Origin: Chloroflexota bacterium
Lineage (GTDB): Bacteria > Chloroflexota > Anaerolineae > Caldilineales > Caldilineaceae
Assembly (NCBI GenBank): GCA_016199425.1
Contig: JACQGT010000492.1
Coordinates: 1-7,454, forward strand
Direction: 5' to 3'
DNA: 7,454 bases
Below, piece after piece: positions 1 through 4,698 of the stretch (the first letter of the stretch is position 1; each line of letters begins with the position of its first letter). The position numbers and the translations under genes are program-made. The notes under the pieces are model-generated. The model saw only the letters and a list, made by a program, of their open reading frames with translations, was not told where the DNA came from and did not search any database.

Positions 1-43
1 CAACATTTGGTATATCCAGTGGAATTCTCAGTTCAGATGTCAT
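1..43 (-). CDS. 5' end of a minus-strand gene, possibly ISL3-like transposase (partial)
   Basis: Read on the minus strand, an ATG at 43-41 opens a frame that stays open for 14 codons to the window edge and reads MTSELRIPLDIPNV. An AGGAGG ribosome binding site lies at 48-53, four bases before the ATG, inside a purine run. A TTGACA promoter lies just upstream at 62-90. The pattern 'IPLDIPxV' resembles what I remember of the extreme N-terminus of ISL3-type (COG3464) transposases, which would fit the AT-richer composition of this end of the window. With 14 residues this identity is only a suggestion; the existence of a gene start is better supported than its function. No terminal inverted repeat can be confirmed because the other end of any element lies outside. 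Confidence 0.4.
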   Translation of the reverse strand, partial: MTSELRIPLDIPNV

Positions 44-61
44 TCCCCCTCCTCTCTCAAT

Positions 62-90
62 AGCTTAGTGAAAGACCTATTCTATGTCAA
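62..90 (-). promoter_or_regulatory. Candidate sigma-70 type promoter for the left-edge gene
   Basis: On the minus strand there is a perfect -35 box TTGACA (complement of 85-90), a 17-base spacer, and a weak -10 box TAAGCT (complement of 62-67, 3 of 6 matches). The predicted start near 55 gives a leader of only about 12 bases that still contains the AGGAGG. The perfect -35 and ideal spacing support it; the poor -10 weakens it. Confidence 0.35.
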
Positions 91-191
91 CCCCCTGTAT
101 TCCCAAAGAACCAAATCTTTATCTGGAAAACTATAGCGCCGCTTGGGGGGAACGTCAAAATGACAAAAATAAAATCAGTAGATCGCAATAG

Positions 192-246
192 ATGCTCCCC
201 GCCGGTCCGTGACCGACGAGCGGGTCACGGACCACGCCCGGAGCAT
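192..246. repeat. Palindromic repeat, family A, copy 1 (long hairpin)
   Basis: A perfect 11-base inverted repeat, GGTCCGTGACC at 204-214 and GGTCACGGACC at 223-233, encloses an 8-base loop. Outside it a second perfect 7-base pair, ATGCTCC at 192-198 and GGAGCAT at 240-246, extends the hairpin across an asymmetric internal loop. The left arm (TGCTCCCCGCCGGTCCGTGA) recurs twice at 1065-1145, so this is a dispersed element and not a one-off hairpin. It carries no gene. It resembles REP or MITE-like sequences in size and symmetry; I do not recognise a named family. Confidence 0.75.
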
Positions 247-261
247 GCGGTCTACTGAAAG

Positions 262-290
262 TTGACAGCCGGGGCCAACTATGCAATGAT
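262..290 (+). promoter_or_regulatory. Candidate sigma-70 type promoter of an orphan transcript
   Basis: Perfect -35 TTGACA at 262-267, a 17-base spacer and AATGAT at 285-290 (4 of 6 matches to TATAAT). Transcription would start near 297, with the terminator hairpin at 341-373 close downstream and no open reading frame between them. Confidence 0.35.
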
Positions 291-296
291 TGATTC

Positions 297-373
297 CGAA
301 TAACGGTTCTATCGGACCACCGAAATCCCGTCTTATACACAAAGCACGAGGCGTCAGCGCGCTCGTGCTTTTT
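297..373 (+). ncRNA. Candidate small RNA of about 77 nt
   Basis: The stretch lies between a candidate promoter (262-290) and a strong intrinsic-terminator hairpin (341-373). Within it, GGTTC and GGACC around a TATC loop (near 306-319) can form a small 5' hairpin, and the terminator stem forms the 3' end, which is the architecture of many bacterial small RNAs. No coding frame explains the terminator: the only gene to its left runs away from it. I looked for a tRNA and did not find a workable cloverleaf. The alternative is that the terminator belongs to a gene that has been lost or cut off by an insertion at the left. No known RNA family is recognised. Confidence 0.3.
341..373 (+). terminator. 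Rho-independent terminator
   Basis: Perfect 10-base stem, AAAGCACGAG at 341-350 and CTCGTGCTTT at 362-371, with an 11-base loop and a run of five T at 369-373 that partly overlaps the stem. The minus-strand reading has a poorer U-tract, so plus-strand termination is favoured. It stands upstream of the SET gene and would insulate it from transcription coming from the left. Confidence 0.75.
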
Positions 374-492
374 CGTGTAGAACGATGGCTCCGGTCGTTA
401 CGATAGGGCGTCCACAGTCGGGGATGCGGGCGAGCAGGCGGCGCCGATCTCCGACTTCGCATTTGGTTGTTTTTGTATCCACCCTTCTCGTT

Positions 493-538
493 CTGTGCCA
501 TAGATGCACAGGAAAGGCCCAGGTGCATTCCGATGCAC
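493..538 (+). promoter_or_regulatory. Leader of the SET gene with mutually exclusive hairpins
   Basis: Three complementary six-base segments can pair in more than one way. GTGCAT (523-528) pairs perfectly with ATGCAC (533-538), which contains the start codon, across a TCCG tetraloop. The same GTGCAT can instead pair with ATGCAC at 504-509, looping out the purine-rich GGAAAGG (511-517). A third option is CTGTGC (493-498) with GCACAG (506-511). Start-codon occlusion is therefore possible. The stems are short, so this is a candidate translational control element only. Confidence 0.3.
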
Positions 539-1033
539 AAAGTTCAGCACGGCGCCAGCAAAGCCGGCGCACAATTGGTCACCGAACAAACATTTGCCCA
601 GGGTGAAATTGTGGCACTCATCCCCGATTTCACCGTCGTTTCCACGCCCACCTACCAGACCATTCAGATCGGCCCCGGCCAGCACATCGAAGAGCTGGGC
701 GTGATTGCCTATATGAACCACTCCTGCGATCCCAACACGGAGATCGACACGACCACAATGACGATTCGAGCTGTGCGCGACATCGCGGCCGGCGAGCAGT
801 TGACCTTCTTCTATCCCTCCACCGAATGGGAGATGGATCGGCCTTTCATCTGCGCCTGTGGTTCGGAGCGCTGTGTGGGGCTGGTGGCGGGGGCCAAGTA
901 TCTGTCCGTGGCGATTCTCAGCCGCTACTTCATCAACGAGCACATCCGCCAGATGATTCTGGACGCCTTGACGCCATTCAGTGGGTCGGAGATGGTAGAA
1001 GCGGCTACCCATCACCTGCTGGAAAGTGCGTAG
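533..1033 (+). CDS. Small SET-domain protein (putative lysine methyltransferase)
   Basis: A 166-residue protein made almost wholly of a SET domain, the fold that transfers methyl groups from S-adenosylmethionine to lysine. It shows the family signatures in order: the NHSCDPN cofactor-pocket motif at 62-68, GEQLTFFY at 87-94 ending in the expected catalytic tyrosine (Tyr94), and a post-SET zinc motif CxCGxxxC at 107-114, presumably completed by Cys65. An alpha-helical tail follows (about 121-166). The ATG at 533 was chosen over the TTG at 467 because the SET fold begins at once (HGASKAGAQLV) and AGGTG lies at 521-525, seven bases ahead. No signal peptide, so cytoplasmic. Bacterial members of this type are usually of unknown substrate; nothing here names one. 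Neighbours give no functional link, and a terminator stands upstream. Confidence 0.85.
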   Translation: MHKVQHGASKAGAQLVTEQTFAQGEIVALIPDFTVVSTPTYQTIQIGPGQHIEELGVIAYMNHSCDPNTEIDTTTMTIRAVRDIAAGEQLTFFYPSTEWEMDRPFICACGSERCVGLVAGAKYLSVAILSRYFINEHIRQMILDALTPFSGSEMVEAATHHLLESA

Positions 1034-1064
1034 TAGAGCGCGGCGCAAATCCCTCAGCAATTTC

Positions 1065-1197
1065 TGCTCCTCGCCGGTCCGTGATCGGCGGCGGGTACCC
1101 ACCAGAGGCCACCGGGTGCAGTTCCTGCTCCCCGCCGGTCCGTGACCGGCGGGGGTTGCCCACCAGAAGCCGCCGGGTCACGGACCCGGCGCGAGCA
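1065..1197. repeat. Tandem palindromic repeat, family A, copies 2 and 3
   Basis: Two 61-base units start at 1065 and 1126 with nearly the same sequence: TGCTCC, then CGCCGGTCCGTGA, CGGCGG, CCCACCAGA, GCC and CCGGGT. Their first 20 bases match copy 1 at 193-212 with at most a couple of changes. The last unit ends with GGGTCACGGACCCGGCG plus GAGCA (to 1197), the near-perfect reverse complement of its own beginning, so the whole 1126-1197 block can fold into one long hairpin. It fills most of the 222 bases between the SET gene and the membrane protein gene. No gene inside. Role unknown; REP/MITE-like by appearance. Confidence 0.75.
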
Positions 1198-1255
1198 CTC
1201 GAAGTGCGTAGGTATTGGCGCCGCATTGTAATAATTCCCAGTAGGAAGGGCTTGT

Positions 1256-2056
1256 ATGCGTACTGTCGATCCGCCTCTGCCCTGGCTTGTACGGGTGACT
1301 TTTCTGATTGTAGCCCTGGTGCTGGTCGCCGGCGCGTTGCTCTTTATCGCCCCATCTCTGCTGGTTCCGCTCTGGCCCTGGGCGCTGAAACCCTTCAACG
1401 CTCGTTTTCTGGGCGCCATCTACCTGGGGGAAATGGTAGCGGTCCTCTGCACTCTTCTCTCGAACCGGTGGTCCCTGGCCCGCCTGACCGTTCCCCAAGC
1501 AGCCGTGTTCACCGGTGCTGTGACTCTCGCCTCCCTCCTCTCCCTGTCGCATTTCGACTTCAGCCGTCCTCTGGTCTGGGGCTGGTTCGTCATTTACCTC
1601 CTGCCGCTGGTCATTTTGGCCTGGTTCGCCTGGCAGAAGAGGGGCTGGTCGTCGTCGTCGGCCCGACCCACACCTGCGGGCTGGCGCTGGGCGCTGCGGC
1701 TCCAGGCGCTTCTTCTCGCTCTCTACGGGTTGGCCCTCTTTCTCTTCCCCCTGCCCGCCTCGGCCTTTTGGCCCTGGGCGCTGGACTCCTTTCATGGCCG
1801 GGTCTATAGCGCGCTCTTTTTCACAGGCGCCGTCGGGGCCTGGCTGTTGCAAAGACGGGCCACGGCCCTGGAATGGAAGACATTGGGCGGGACGCAACTG
1901 GTGCTCAGCGGAGCGGTGATCGCCGGTCTGCTGCTGGCGGATGCCCAAGTGCGGCGGGTAGAGTGGTCCGCGCCGGGTGTGTGGCTCTGGCTGGCCGGCT
2001 TTGGGCTGGTGGCGGTCGTGGGCGCGGGGATGTTGGCGCGCAGAACCCCCACCTGA
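1256..2056 (+). CDS. Eight-helix integral membrane protein with internal duplication
   Basis: 266 residues, strongly hydrophobic, with about eight predicted helices (near 14-36, 51-69, 78-97, 107-126, 148-166, 184-198, 209-227, 241-259) and a short polar linker with four serines at 132-135. The two halves look like repeats: PLWPWALKPFNARFLGAIYL at 38-57 matches SAFWPWALDSFHGRVYSALF at 169-188, sharing FxPxxxxxxWPWAL-xxF-xR and the following small-residue helix. No catalytic or transport motif is recognised and no family name can be given. The start is well set: AGGAAGG at 1243-1249, six bases before the ATG. The final codons and stop (around 2045-2056) lie within a GC-rich intergenic repeat, so the original C-terminus may have been altered by repeat insertion. 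Confidence 0.8.
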   Translation: MRTVDPPLPWLVRVTFLIVALVLVAGALLFIAPSLLVPLWPWALKPFNARFLGAIYLGEMVAVLCTLLSNRWSLARLTVPQAAVFTGAVTLASLLSLSHFDFSRPLVWGWFVIYLLPLVILAWFAWQKRGWSSSSARPTPAGWRWALRLQALLLALYGLALFLFPLPASAFWPWALDSFHGRVYSALFFTGAVGAWLLQRRATALEWKTLGGTQLVLSGAVIAGLLLADAQVRRVEWSAPGVWLWLAGFGLVAVVGAGMLARRTPT

Positions 2057-2078
2057 CCTCCCCCGCAGCGGGGGAGGG
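2045..2078. repeat. GC-rich hairpin repeat, family B, inverted copy
   Basis: CCTCCCCCG (2057-2065) and CGGGGGAGG (2069-2077) form a perfect 9-base stem with a CAG loop, preceded by ACCCCCACCTGA. It is the opposite orientation of the repeats at 2125-2170 and 2320-2364 (GGGGGAGGTTGGGTGGGGGT). It supplies the last codons and stop of the membrane protein gene. It may stall or end transcription, but it lacks a T run. Confidence 0.65.
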
Positions 2079-2124
2079 ACTGTTGACGGGACAGATGGCA
2101 TTGGTTGTACAACCGCAGCCCAAC

Positions 2125-2170
2125 GCGAGATCGACTCCTCCCCCAGAATGGGGGGAGGTTGGGTGGGGGT
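2125..2170. repeat. GC-rich hairpin repeat, family B, direct copy 1
   Basis: Begins GCGAGATCGACTCCTCCCCC, then AGAAT as a loop, GGGGGGAGG and TTGGGTGGGGGT. CCTCCCCC and GGGGGAGG pair perfectly. It is identical to 2320-2364 apart from one extra G. Such 'CTCCCCCAGAATGGGGGAG' hairpins occur widely between genes in environmental genomes as far as I recall. Confidence 0.75.
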
Positions 2171-2205
2171 GTTACGGCTCTGCGACGCCCCGCGTCGGAT
2201 GTGTA

Positions 2206-2226
2206 GGACGGATTGGCAATCCGTCC
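2206..2226. repeat. Perfect 9-base stem hairpin
   Basis: GGACGGATT (2206-2214) and AATCCGTCC (2218-2226) around a GGC loop, preceded by TGTA. It sits between the two direct family B copies. REP-like in shape; its compactness and perfection suggest a dispersed element, but only one copy is in the window. Confidence 0.6.
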
Positions 2227-2245
2227 GGTGGCGGGTGGCTGGTTC

Positions 2246-2309
2246 GATTCCGGGAATCGGCCACACGATCTCTCGAATGCCCTGGCGCTTCTGGCCGATT
2301 CCCGGAATC
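2246..2309. repeat. 18-base perfect inverted repeat with self-palindromic arms
   Basis: GATTCCGGGAATCGGCCA at 2246-2263 is the exact reverse complement of TGGCCGATTCCCGGAATC at 2292-2309, with 28 bases between. Each arm also contains its own palindrome, GATTCC-G-GGAATC. The element can therefore form one large hairpin or two small ones. It lies between the two direct family B copies. Confidence 0.75.
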
Positions 2310-2319
2310 AGCGCGGCAC

Positions 2320-2364
2320 GCGAGATCGACTCCTCCCCCAGAATGGGGGAGGTTGGGTGGGGGT
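2320..2364. repeat. GC-rich hairpin repeat, family B, direct copy 2
   Basis: A 45-base near-identical copy of 2125-2170 in the same orientation, one G shorter in the G run, 195 bases further on. Together the two copies bracket the two hairpins at 2206-2309, like long terminal direct repeats. Confidence 0.75.
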
Positions 2365-2450
2365 AAATCTACGGCTTGCGCAAAGCCCGCCCCGCTGCTA
2401 TTCTTCTCCCAACATCCCATCCTATCCCCAACCCAACGGAGACAGATCGT

Positions 2451-3311
2451 ATGCCCGCCATCTCAACCCCCATCCTCCCCGGCGCGGGTGGACTGCCCAA
2501 ATTCGTCCTCAGCGCGCCCGACGGCGCAAAGGCCGAAATCTACCTGCAGGGAGCGCACGTCACCTCGTGGATTCCTGCCGGTGGCGTCGAGCAGCTCTTC
2601 CTGAGCCGCACGGCCCGTTTTGCCCCCGGCGACCCCATCCGGGGCGGGGTGCCCGTCTGCTGGCCGCAGTTTTCCGGGGAAGGGCCGTTGCCACCCCACG
2701 GCTTCGCCCGCAACGTGCCCTGGGAAGTGGTGGGCGTGAGCGCGGACGACGGCGGGACTGTCACGGCCACCCTGCGTTTGACCGACAGCCCGGCGACGCG
2801 GGCCATCTGGCCGCACGCCTTTGCCGCGCAGATCGTCGTCACTGTAGGCGGGCCTCGGCTGCGCATCGCCTTTTCTGTCACCAATCGCGGCGACGTCGAT
2901 TTCACCTTCAGCGGCGCGCTGCACACCTATCTGCGTTTGGAAGATGTCTTTCAGACGACCGTCGAGGGCTTTGCCGGTATCCCCTACAAAAACACTTTCA
3001 CCGAGCAGCGGGAAGCGCCCCAGAGCGAGCGGCTGCTCGGTTTCGGGCCGGAAGGCGCGGGCCGGGTCTGCTACGGCGCGCAGAGTGCGATTGTACGGGA
3101 AGGGCCGCGCACCGTTACACTGACGAACGAAAATCTCCCCGATATCGTCCTCTGGAACCCCGGCGTGGAGCGGGCCGCTCGCATCCCCGATCTGGAGGCG
3201 GAGGGCTACCGGCGGATGCTCTGTATCGAAGCTGGGGTGGTGGGCACGCCCGTCCGTTTGCTGCCCGGAGAGAGATGGAAAGGTGGGCAGATTGTAAACG
3301 TAACCGGATAG
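2451..3311 (+). CDS. yeaD: D-hexose-6-phosphate mutarotase-like epimerase (aldose 1-epimerase superfamily)
   Basis: 286 residues, the usual length for the YeaD/YMR099c branch of the galactose mutarotase fold, which interconverts alpha and beta anomers of glucose 6-phosphate and related sugars in the cytoplasm. Signatures in order: AxxYLQGAHVTSW at 28-40; the phosphate-pocket stretch IRGGVPVCWPQF at 63-74; PHGFAR at 82-87; ALHTYL at 156-161, supplying the conserved catalytic His158; LWNPG at 234-238; and CIEAG at 258-262, supplying the expected catalytic Glu260. The ATG at 2451 was preferred to the upstream in-frame ATG at 2376 because GGAGA (2438-2442) precedes it by eight bases and the added 25 residues lack family similarity. 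Convergent with the next gene, 99 bases apart. No signal peptide. The exact sugar cannot be read from sequence. Confidence 0.88.
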   Translation: MPAISTPILPGAGGLPKFVLSAPDGAKAEIYLQGAHVTSWIPAGGVEQLFLSRTARFAPGDPIRGGVPVCWPQFSGEGPLPPHGFARNVPWEVVGVSADDGGTVTATLRLTDSPATRAIWPHAFAAQIVVTVGGPRLRIAFSVTNRGDVDFTFSGALHTYLRLEDVFQTTVEGFAGIPYKNTFTEQREAPQSERLLGFGPEGAGRVCYGAQSAIVREGPRTVTLTNENLPDIVLWNPGVERAARIPDLEAEGYRRMLCIEAGVVGTPVRLLPGERWKGGQIVNVTG

Positions 3312-3370
3312 GTGCAGGTTTACCGGGGGAGGATAGGTGTCAACCAACTTTTCTCACCTCTCTCCCTTTC

Positions 3371-3400
3371 TTCCTCCGCGCTCTCCGCGCCTCCGCGGTG
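3371..3400. repeat. Short degenerate CTCCGCG repeat in convergent intergenic gap
   Basis: Three near copies of CTCCGCG (3374-3380, 3383-3389, 3391-3397) stand in a pyrimidine-rich gap between the convergent mutarotase and amidohydrolase genes. Similar 'CCTCTGCGCCTCTGCGGTG' strings are, to my recollection, common between genes in many environmental bacteria. No hairpin or T run that would act as terminator is clear here. Confidence 0.45.
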
Positions 3401-3410
3401 TGCTCTTTGC

Positions 3411-4307
3411 TCAGTCCAGGCCGTAGAACGCCAGCGCATTGTCGTGGAAGAGGGCAGCCTGCTCCCGGCTGCTACGCCTGGCTACAATCGTTTTCAGTGC
3501 TGCCACCCACGCTCCGTAGGAACCCCCCGCGCCCAGCGTGCAGACCGGCCAGTCCCCGCCAAAGACCACCCGATCAAAACCGAAACTGTCCAGGCAGTGG
3601 TTGACCGCCGGGGCCAGATCGACTGCTGTCCAGCCGGGGCGGGTGCTGGCGACGATGCCGGAGATTTTGCAGATGGTGTTGGGCAGAGCGGCCAGCGCCG
3701 CCATATCCGCCATCCATTGGGCGCGGGTGTGGGAGAAGGGGTTTTCCGAGGGCAGGGGTTCTTCGCCGGCAATGACATACGGGTTGCCGTTGCCGCAGTG
3801 GTCGACGACAAAACGGGTGTCGGGGCATTGGGCAGCCAGCTTGACCGCATCGCCCAGTTCGCCGGGGCGCATACAGATGTCAAAGCTCAGCCCCAATTCA
3901 CCCAGCAGCCGGATATTCTCCACGTATTGAGGCGTCAAGCAGAGGCCGCGGGGCGCATCGTGTACGTGCAGCACCTGGCGCACGCCCACAATAGCCGGGT
4001 ACGCGGCGTAGTGGCGGATATAGGCGGCAAAGTCGGGCGAAGCAGGCCGCCCGGAAATCACCGCAGCTACAGTGGGCGTATCCTCCAGCGCGCACAGATC
4101 GATCAGCGCGTTGGCCTCCGCGCGCTGCTGTTCCGCTGCCACGTCCACTTCCATATAAATGGCTTTCACCACGCCCAGCCCGGCCGTAGCGGCCAGGTAG
4201 TCGCTGGTGCGGTAGCTCTGGCGCAGGGCGGGCACATCCGCCAGCCAGGGCAGGCGGAATTTGTCCAAATCCCACAGATGCTGGTGGGTATCTACGATGG
4301 GCTGCAT
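3411..4307 (-). CDS. COG3618 amidohydrolase-family lactonase (L-fuconolactonase / L-rhamnono-lactonase-like)
   Basis: 298 residues spanning a complete amidohydrolase (TIM-barrel) domain, the normal length for COG3618. It starts with the metal-binding THQHLW motif (His8, His10) and continues with the barrel-strand landmarks VGVRQVLH (107-114), LSFDICMRP (140-148), RFVVDHCGNG (165-174, His170), ICKISG (212-217) and the terminal metal or base aspartate in FGGDWPV (249-255, Asp252). Family members open sugar-acid lactones such as L-fucono- or L-rhamnono-1,4-lactone, or related cyclic esters; specificity here is undetermined. The start is certain: AGGAGG at 4315-4320 (complement), seven bases before the ATG. 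No signal peptide. It is transcribed alone, divergently from the cupin operon and convergently with the mutarotase. A sugar-acid degradation role is suggested, but no dehydrogenase or aldolase partner is present. Confidence 0.85.
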   Translation of the reverse strand: MQPIVDTHQHLWDLDKFRLPWLADVPALRQSYRTSDYLAATAGLGVVKAIYMEVDVAAEQQRAEANALIDLCALEDTPTVAAVISGRPASPDFAAYIRHYAAYPAIVGVRQVLHVHDAPRGLCLTPQYVENIRLLGELGLSFDICMRPGELGDAVKLAAQCPDTRFVVDHCGNGNPYVIAGEEPLPSENPFSHTRAQWMADMAALAALPNTICKISGIVASTRPGWTAVDLAPAVNHCLDSFGFDRVVFGGDWPVCTLGAGGSYGAWVAALKTIVARRSSREQAALFHDNALAFYGLD

Positions 4308-4490
4308 TGAGATTCCTCCTGGGTGAAAGTGAATGATGCGACTCGAAAAGCTATTCTCCCACAGAATTCAAACATACGCCACCCCCGGCGAGAGTTCCCC
4401 GATAGTTCGCGGGTCAAAGCAGATAGGAATGAAAATCAGAACGCAGCGCCCCGGGGTCATCCGGCAGAAACATCAGGTTTGCGCAGATTG

Positions 4491-4530
4491 AATCCGTGTG
4501 AATCCTGACAATCCATGTCATCCGTGTTCT
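4491..4530. repeat. Degenerate AATCCGTGT repeat
   Basis: Four imperfect units about 10 bases apart: AATCCGTGTG (4491), AATCCTGACA (4501), AATCCATGT (4510) and CATCCGTGTTC (4519). The string 'AATCCGTGT..CATCCGTGTTC' resembles a dispersed intergenic motif I recall from several environmental phyla; its function is unknown. Confidence 0.4.
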
Positions 4531-4539
4531 TATCCCCAG

Positions 4540-4559
4540 AACAGAACGTGCGTTCTGTT
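4540..4559. promoter_or_regulatory. 20-base palindromic operator candidate
   Basis: AACAGAACG at 4540-4548 and CGTTCTGTT at 4551-4559 are perfect reverse complements around a TG centre. The core GAAC-GTGC-GTTC fits the GAAC-N4-GTTC pattern of the Gram-positive type LexA (SOS) box, but TetR-type operators look similar. It touches the -35 element of the candidate cupin promoter, a position typical for repression. No regulator gene is in the window. Confidence 0.5.
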
Positions 4560-4586
4560 TGCGCTCATATCAAAAAGCCGTATGAT
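4559..4586 (+). promoter_or_regulatory. Candidate promoter of the cupin-hydrolase operon
   Basis: TTGCGC at 4559-4564 (3 of 6 matches), a 16-base spacer and TATGAT at 4581-4586 (5 of 6 matches). Transcription would begin near 4593, leaving a leader of about 105 bases before the cupin ATG. The weak -35 next to a palindrome suggests a regulated promoter. Confidence 0.4.
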
Positions 4587-4698
4587 GGTAGCACTCTATC
4601 AGGCGGCAGCTATGCGTTAATCATCGTTCGTTCAGCCTTCTGAGTATGTATCGTCCTGGACTGTATCAGCCTCGTCCAACCTGAACGTCGAGCGAGCC

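Larger units (their letters stand above)
44..532. other. Non-coding stretch between the left-edge gene and the SET gene
   Basis: No open frame here looks like a protein. The stretch holds, in order, the minus-strand promoter of the left-edge gene, a 55-base palindromic repeat, a plus-strand promoter/terminator pair and the hairpin-rich leader of the SET gene. Composition changes from AT-rich (about 1-180) to GC-rich, which would suit the edge of an inserted element near 110-190, although no target duplication can be recognised with one end missing. Confidence 0.6.
2057..2450. other. Gene-free repeat mosaic between membrane protein and mutarotase
   Basis: This 394-base gap has no credible gene. 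It is made of at least five palindromic segments: an inverted family B hairpin, two direct family B copies, a 21-base hairpin at 2206-2226 and an 18-base inverted repeat at 2246-2309. Only the last 80 bases or so (about 2370-2450) look like an ordinary 5' leader for the mutarotase gene; I see no convincing promoter there. Confidence 0.7.
4308..4698. other. Divergent intergenic region between amidohydrolase and cupin
   Basis: 391 bases without a credible gene. From left to right it holds the amidohydrolase ribosome binding site, about 110 bases of AT-richer sequence where its promoter should lie (no convincing -35/-10 pair seen), a degenerate short repeat at 4491-4530, a 20-base palindrome at 4540-4559, a candidate promoter at 4559-4586 facing the cupin, and a roughly 105-base leader. 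Confidence 0.6.

Noticed and set aside
296..330. Possible 3' half of a tRNA (GGTTCTATCGGACCACC)
   Set aside because: The T-stem does not pair correctly around TTCTATC, and no anticodon arm or acceptor partner lies upstream.
398..1102. 234-residue minus-strand open frame over the SET gene
   Set aside because: It is the antisense of a clear SET domain, has no family motif, and starts inside the family A repeat.
1065..1197. CRISPR-like array of regular repeats
   Set aside because: Only two 61-base units, similar along nearly their full length with no unique spacers, and no cas gene.
826..1809. 327-residue plus-strand frame spanning the SET gene end, repeat and membrane protein
   Set aside because: It reads through the tandem repeat, is low in complexity, and conflicts with two well-supported genes in other frames.
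1178..2266. 362-residue minus-strand frame antisense to the membrane protein
   Set aside because: Pro/Gly/Arg/Gln-rich composition typical of the antisense of a GC-rich gene; no ribosome binding site or motif.
2376..2450. Upstream in-frame ATG extending the mutarotase by 25 residues
   Set aside because: No ribosome binding site, sequence without family similarity, and a better start at 2451 with GGAGA ahead.
2213..3604. 463-residue plus-strand frame over the mutarotase gene
   Set aside because: Starts in the repeat mosaic and is Arg/Pro/Ala-rich shadow sequence; the overlapping frame carries all mutarotase motifs.
3312..4310. 332-residue plus-strand frame over the amidohydrolase
   Set aside because: Antisense shadow; the minus strand has the metal-binding motifs and a perfect ribosome binding site.
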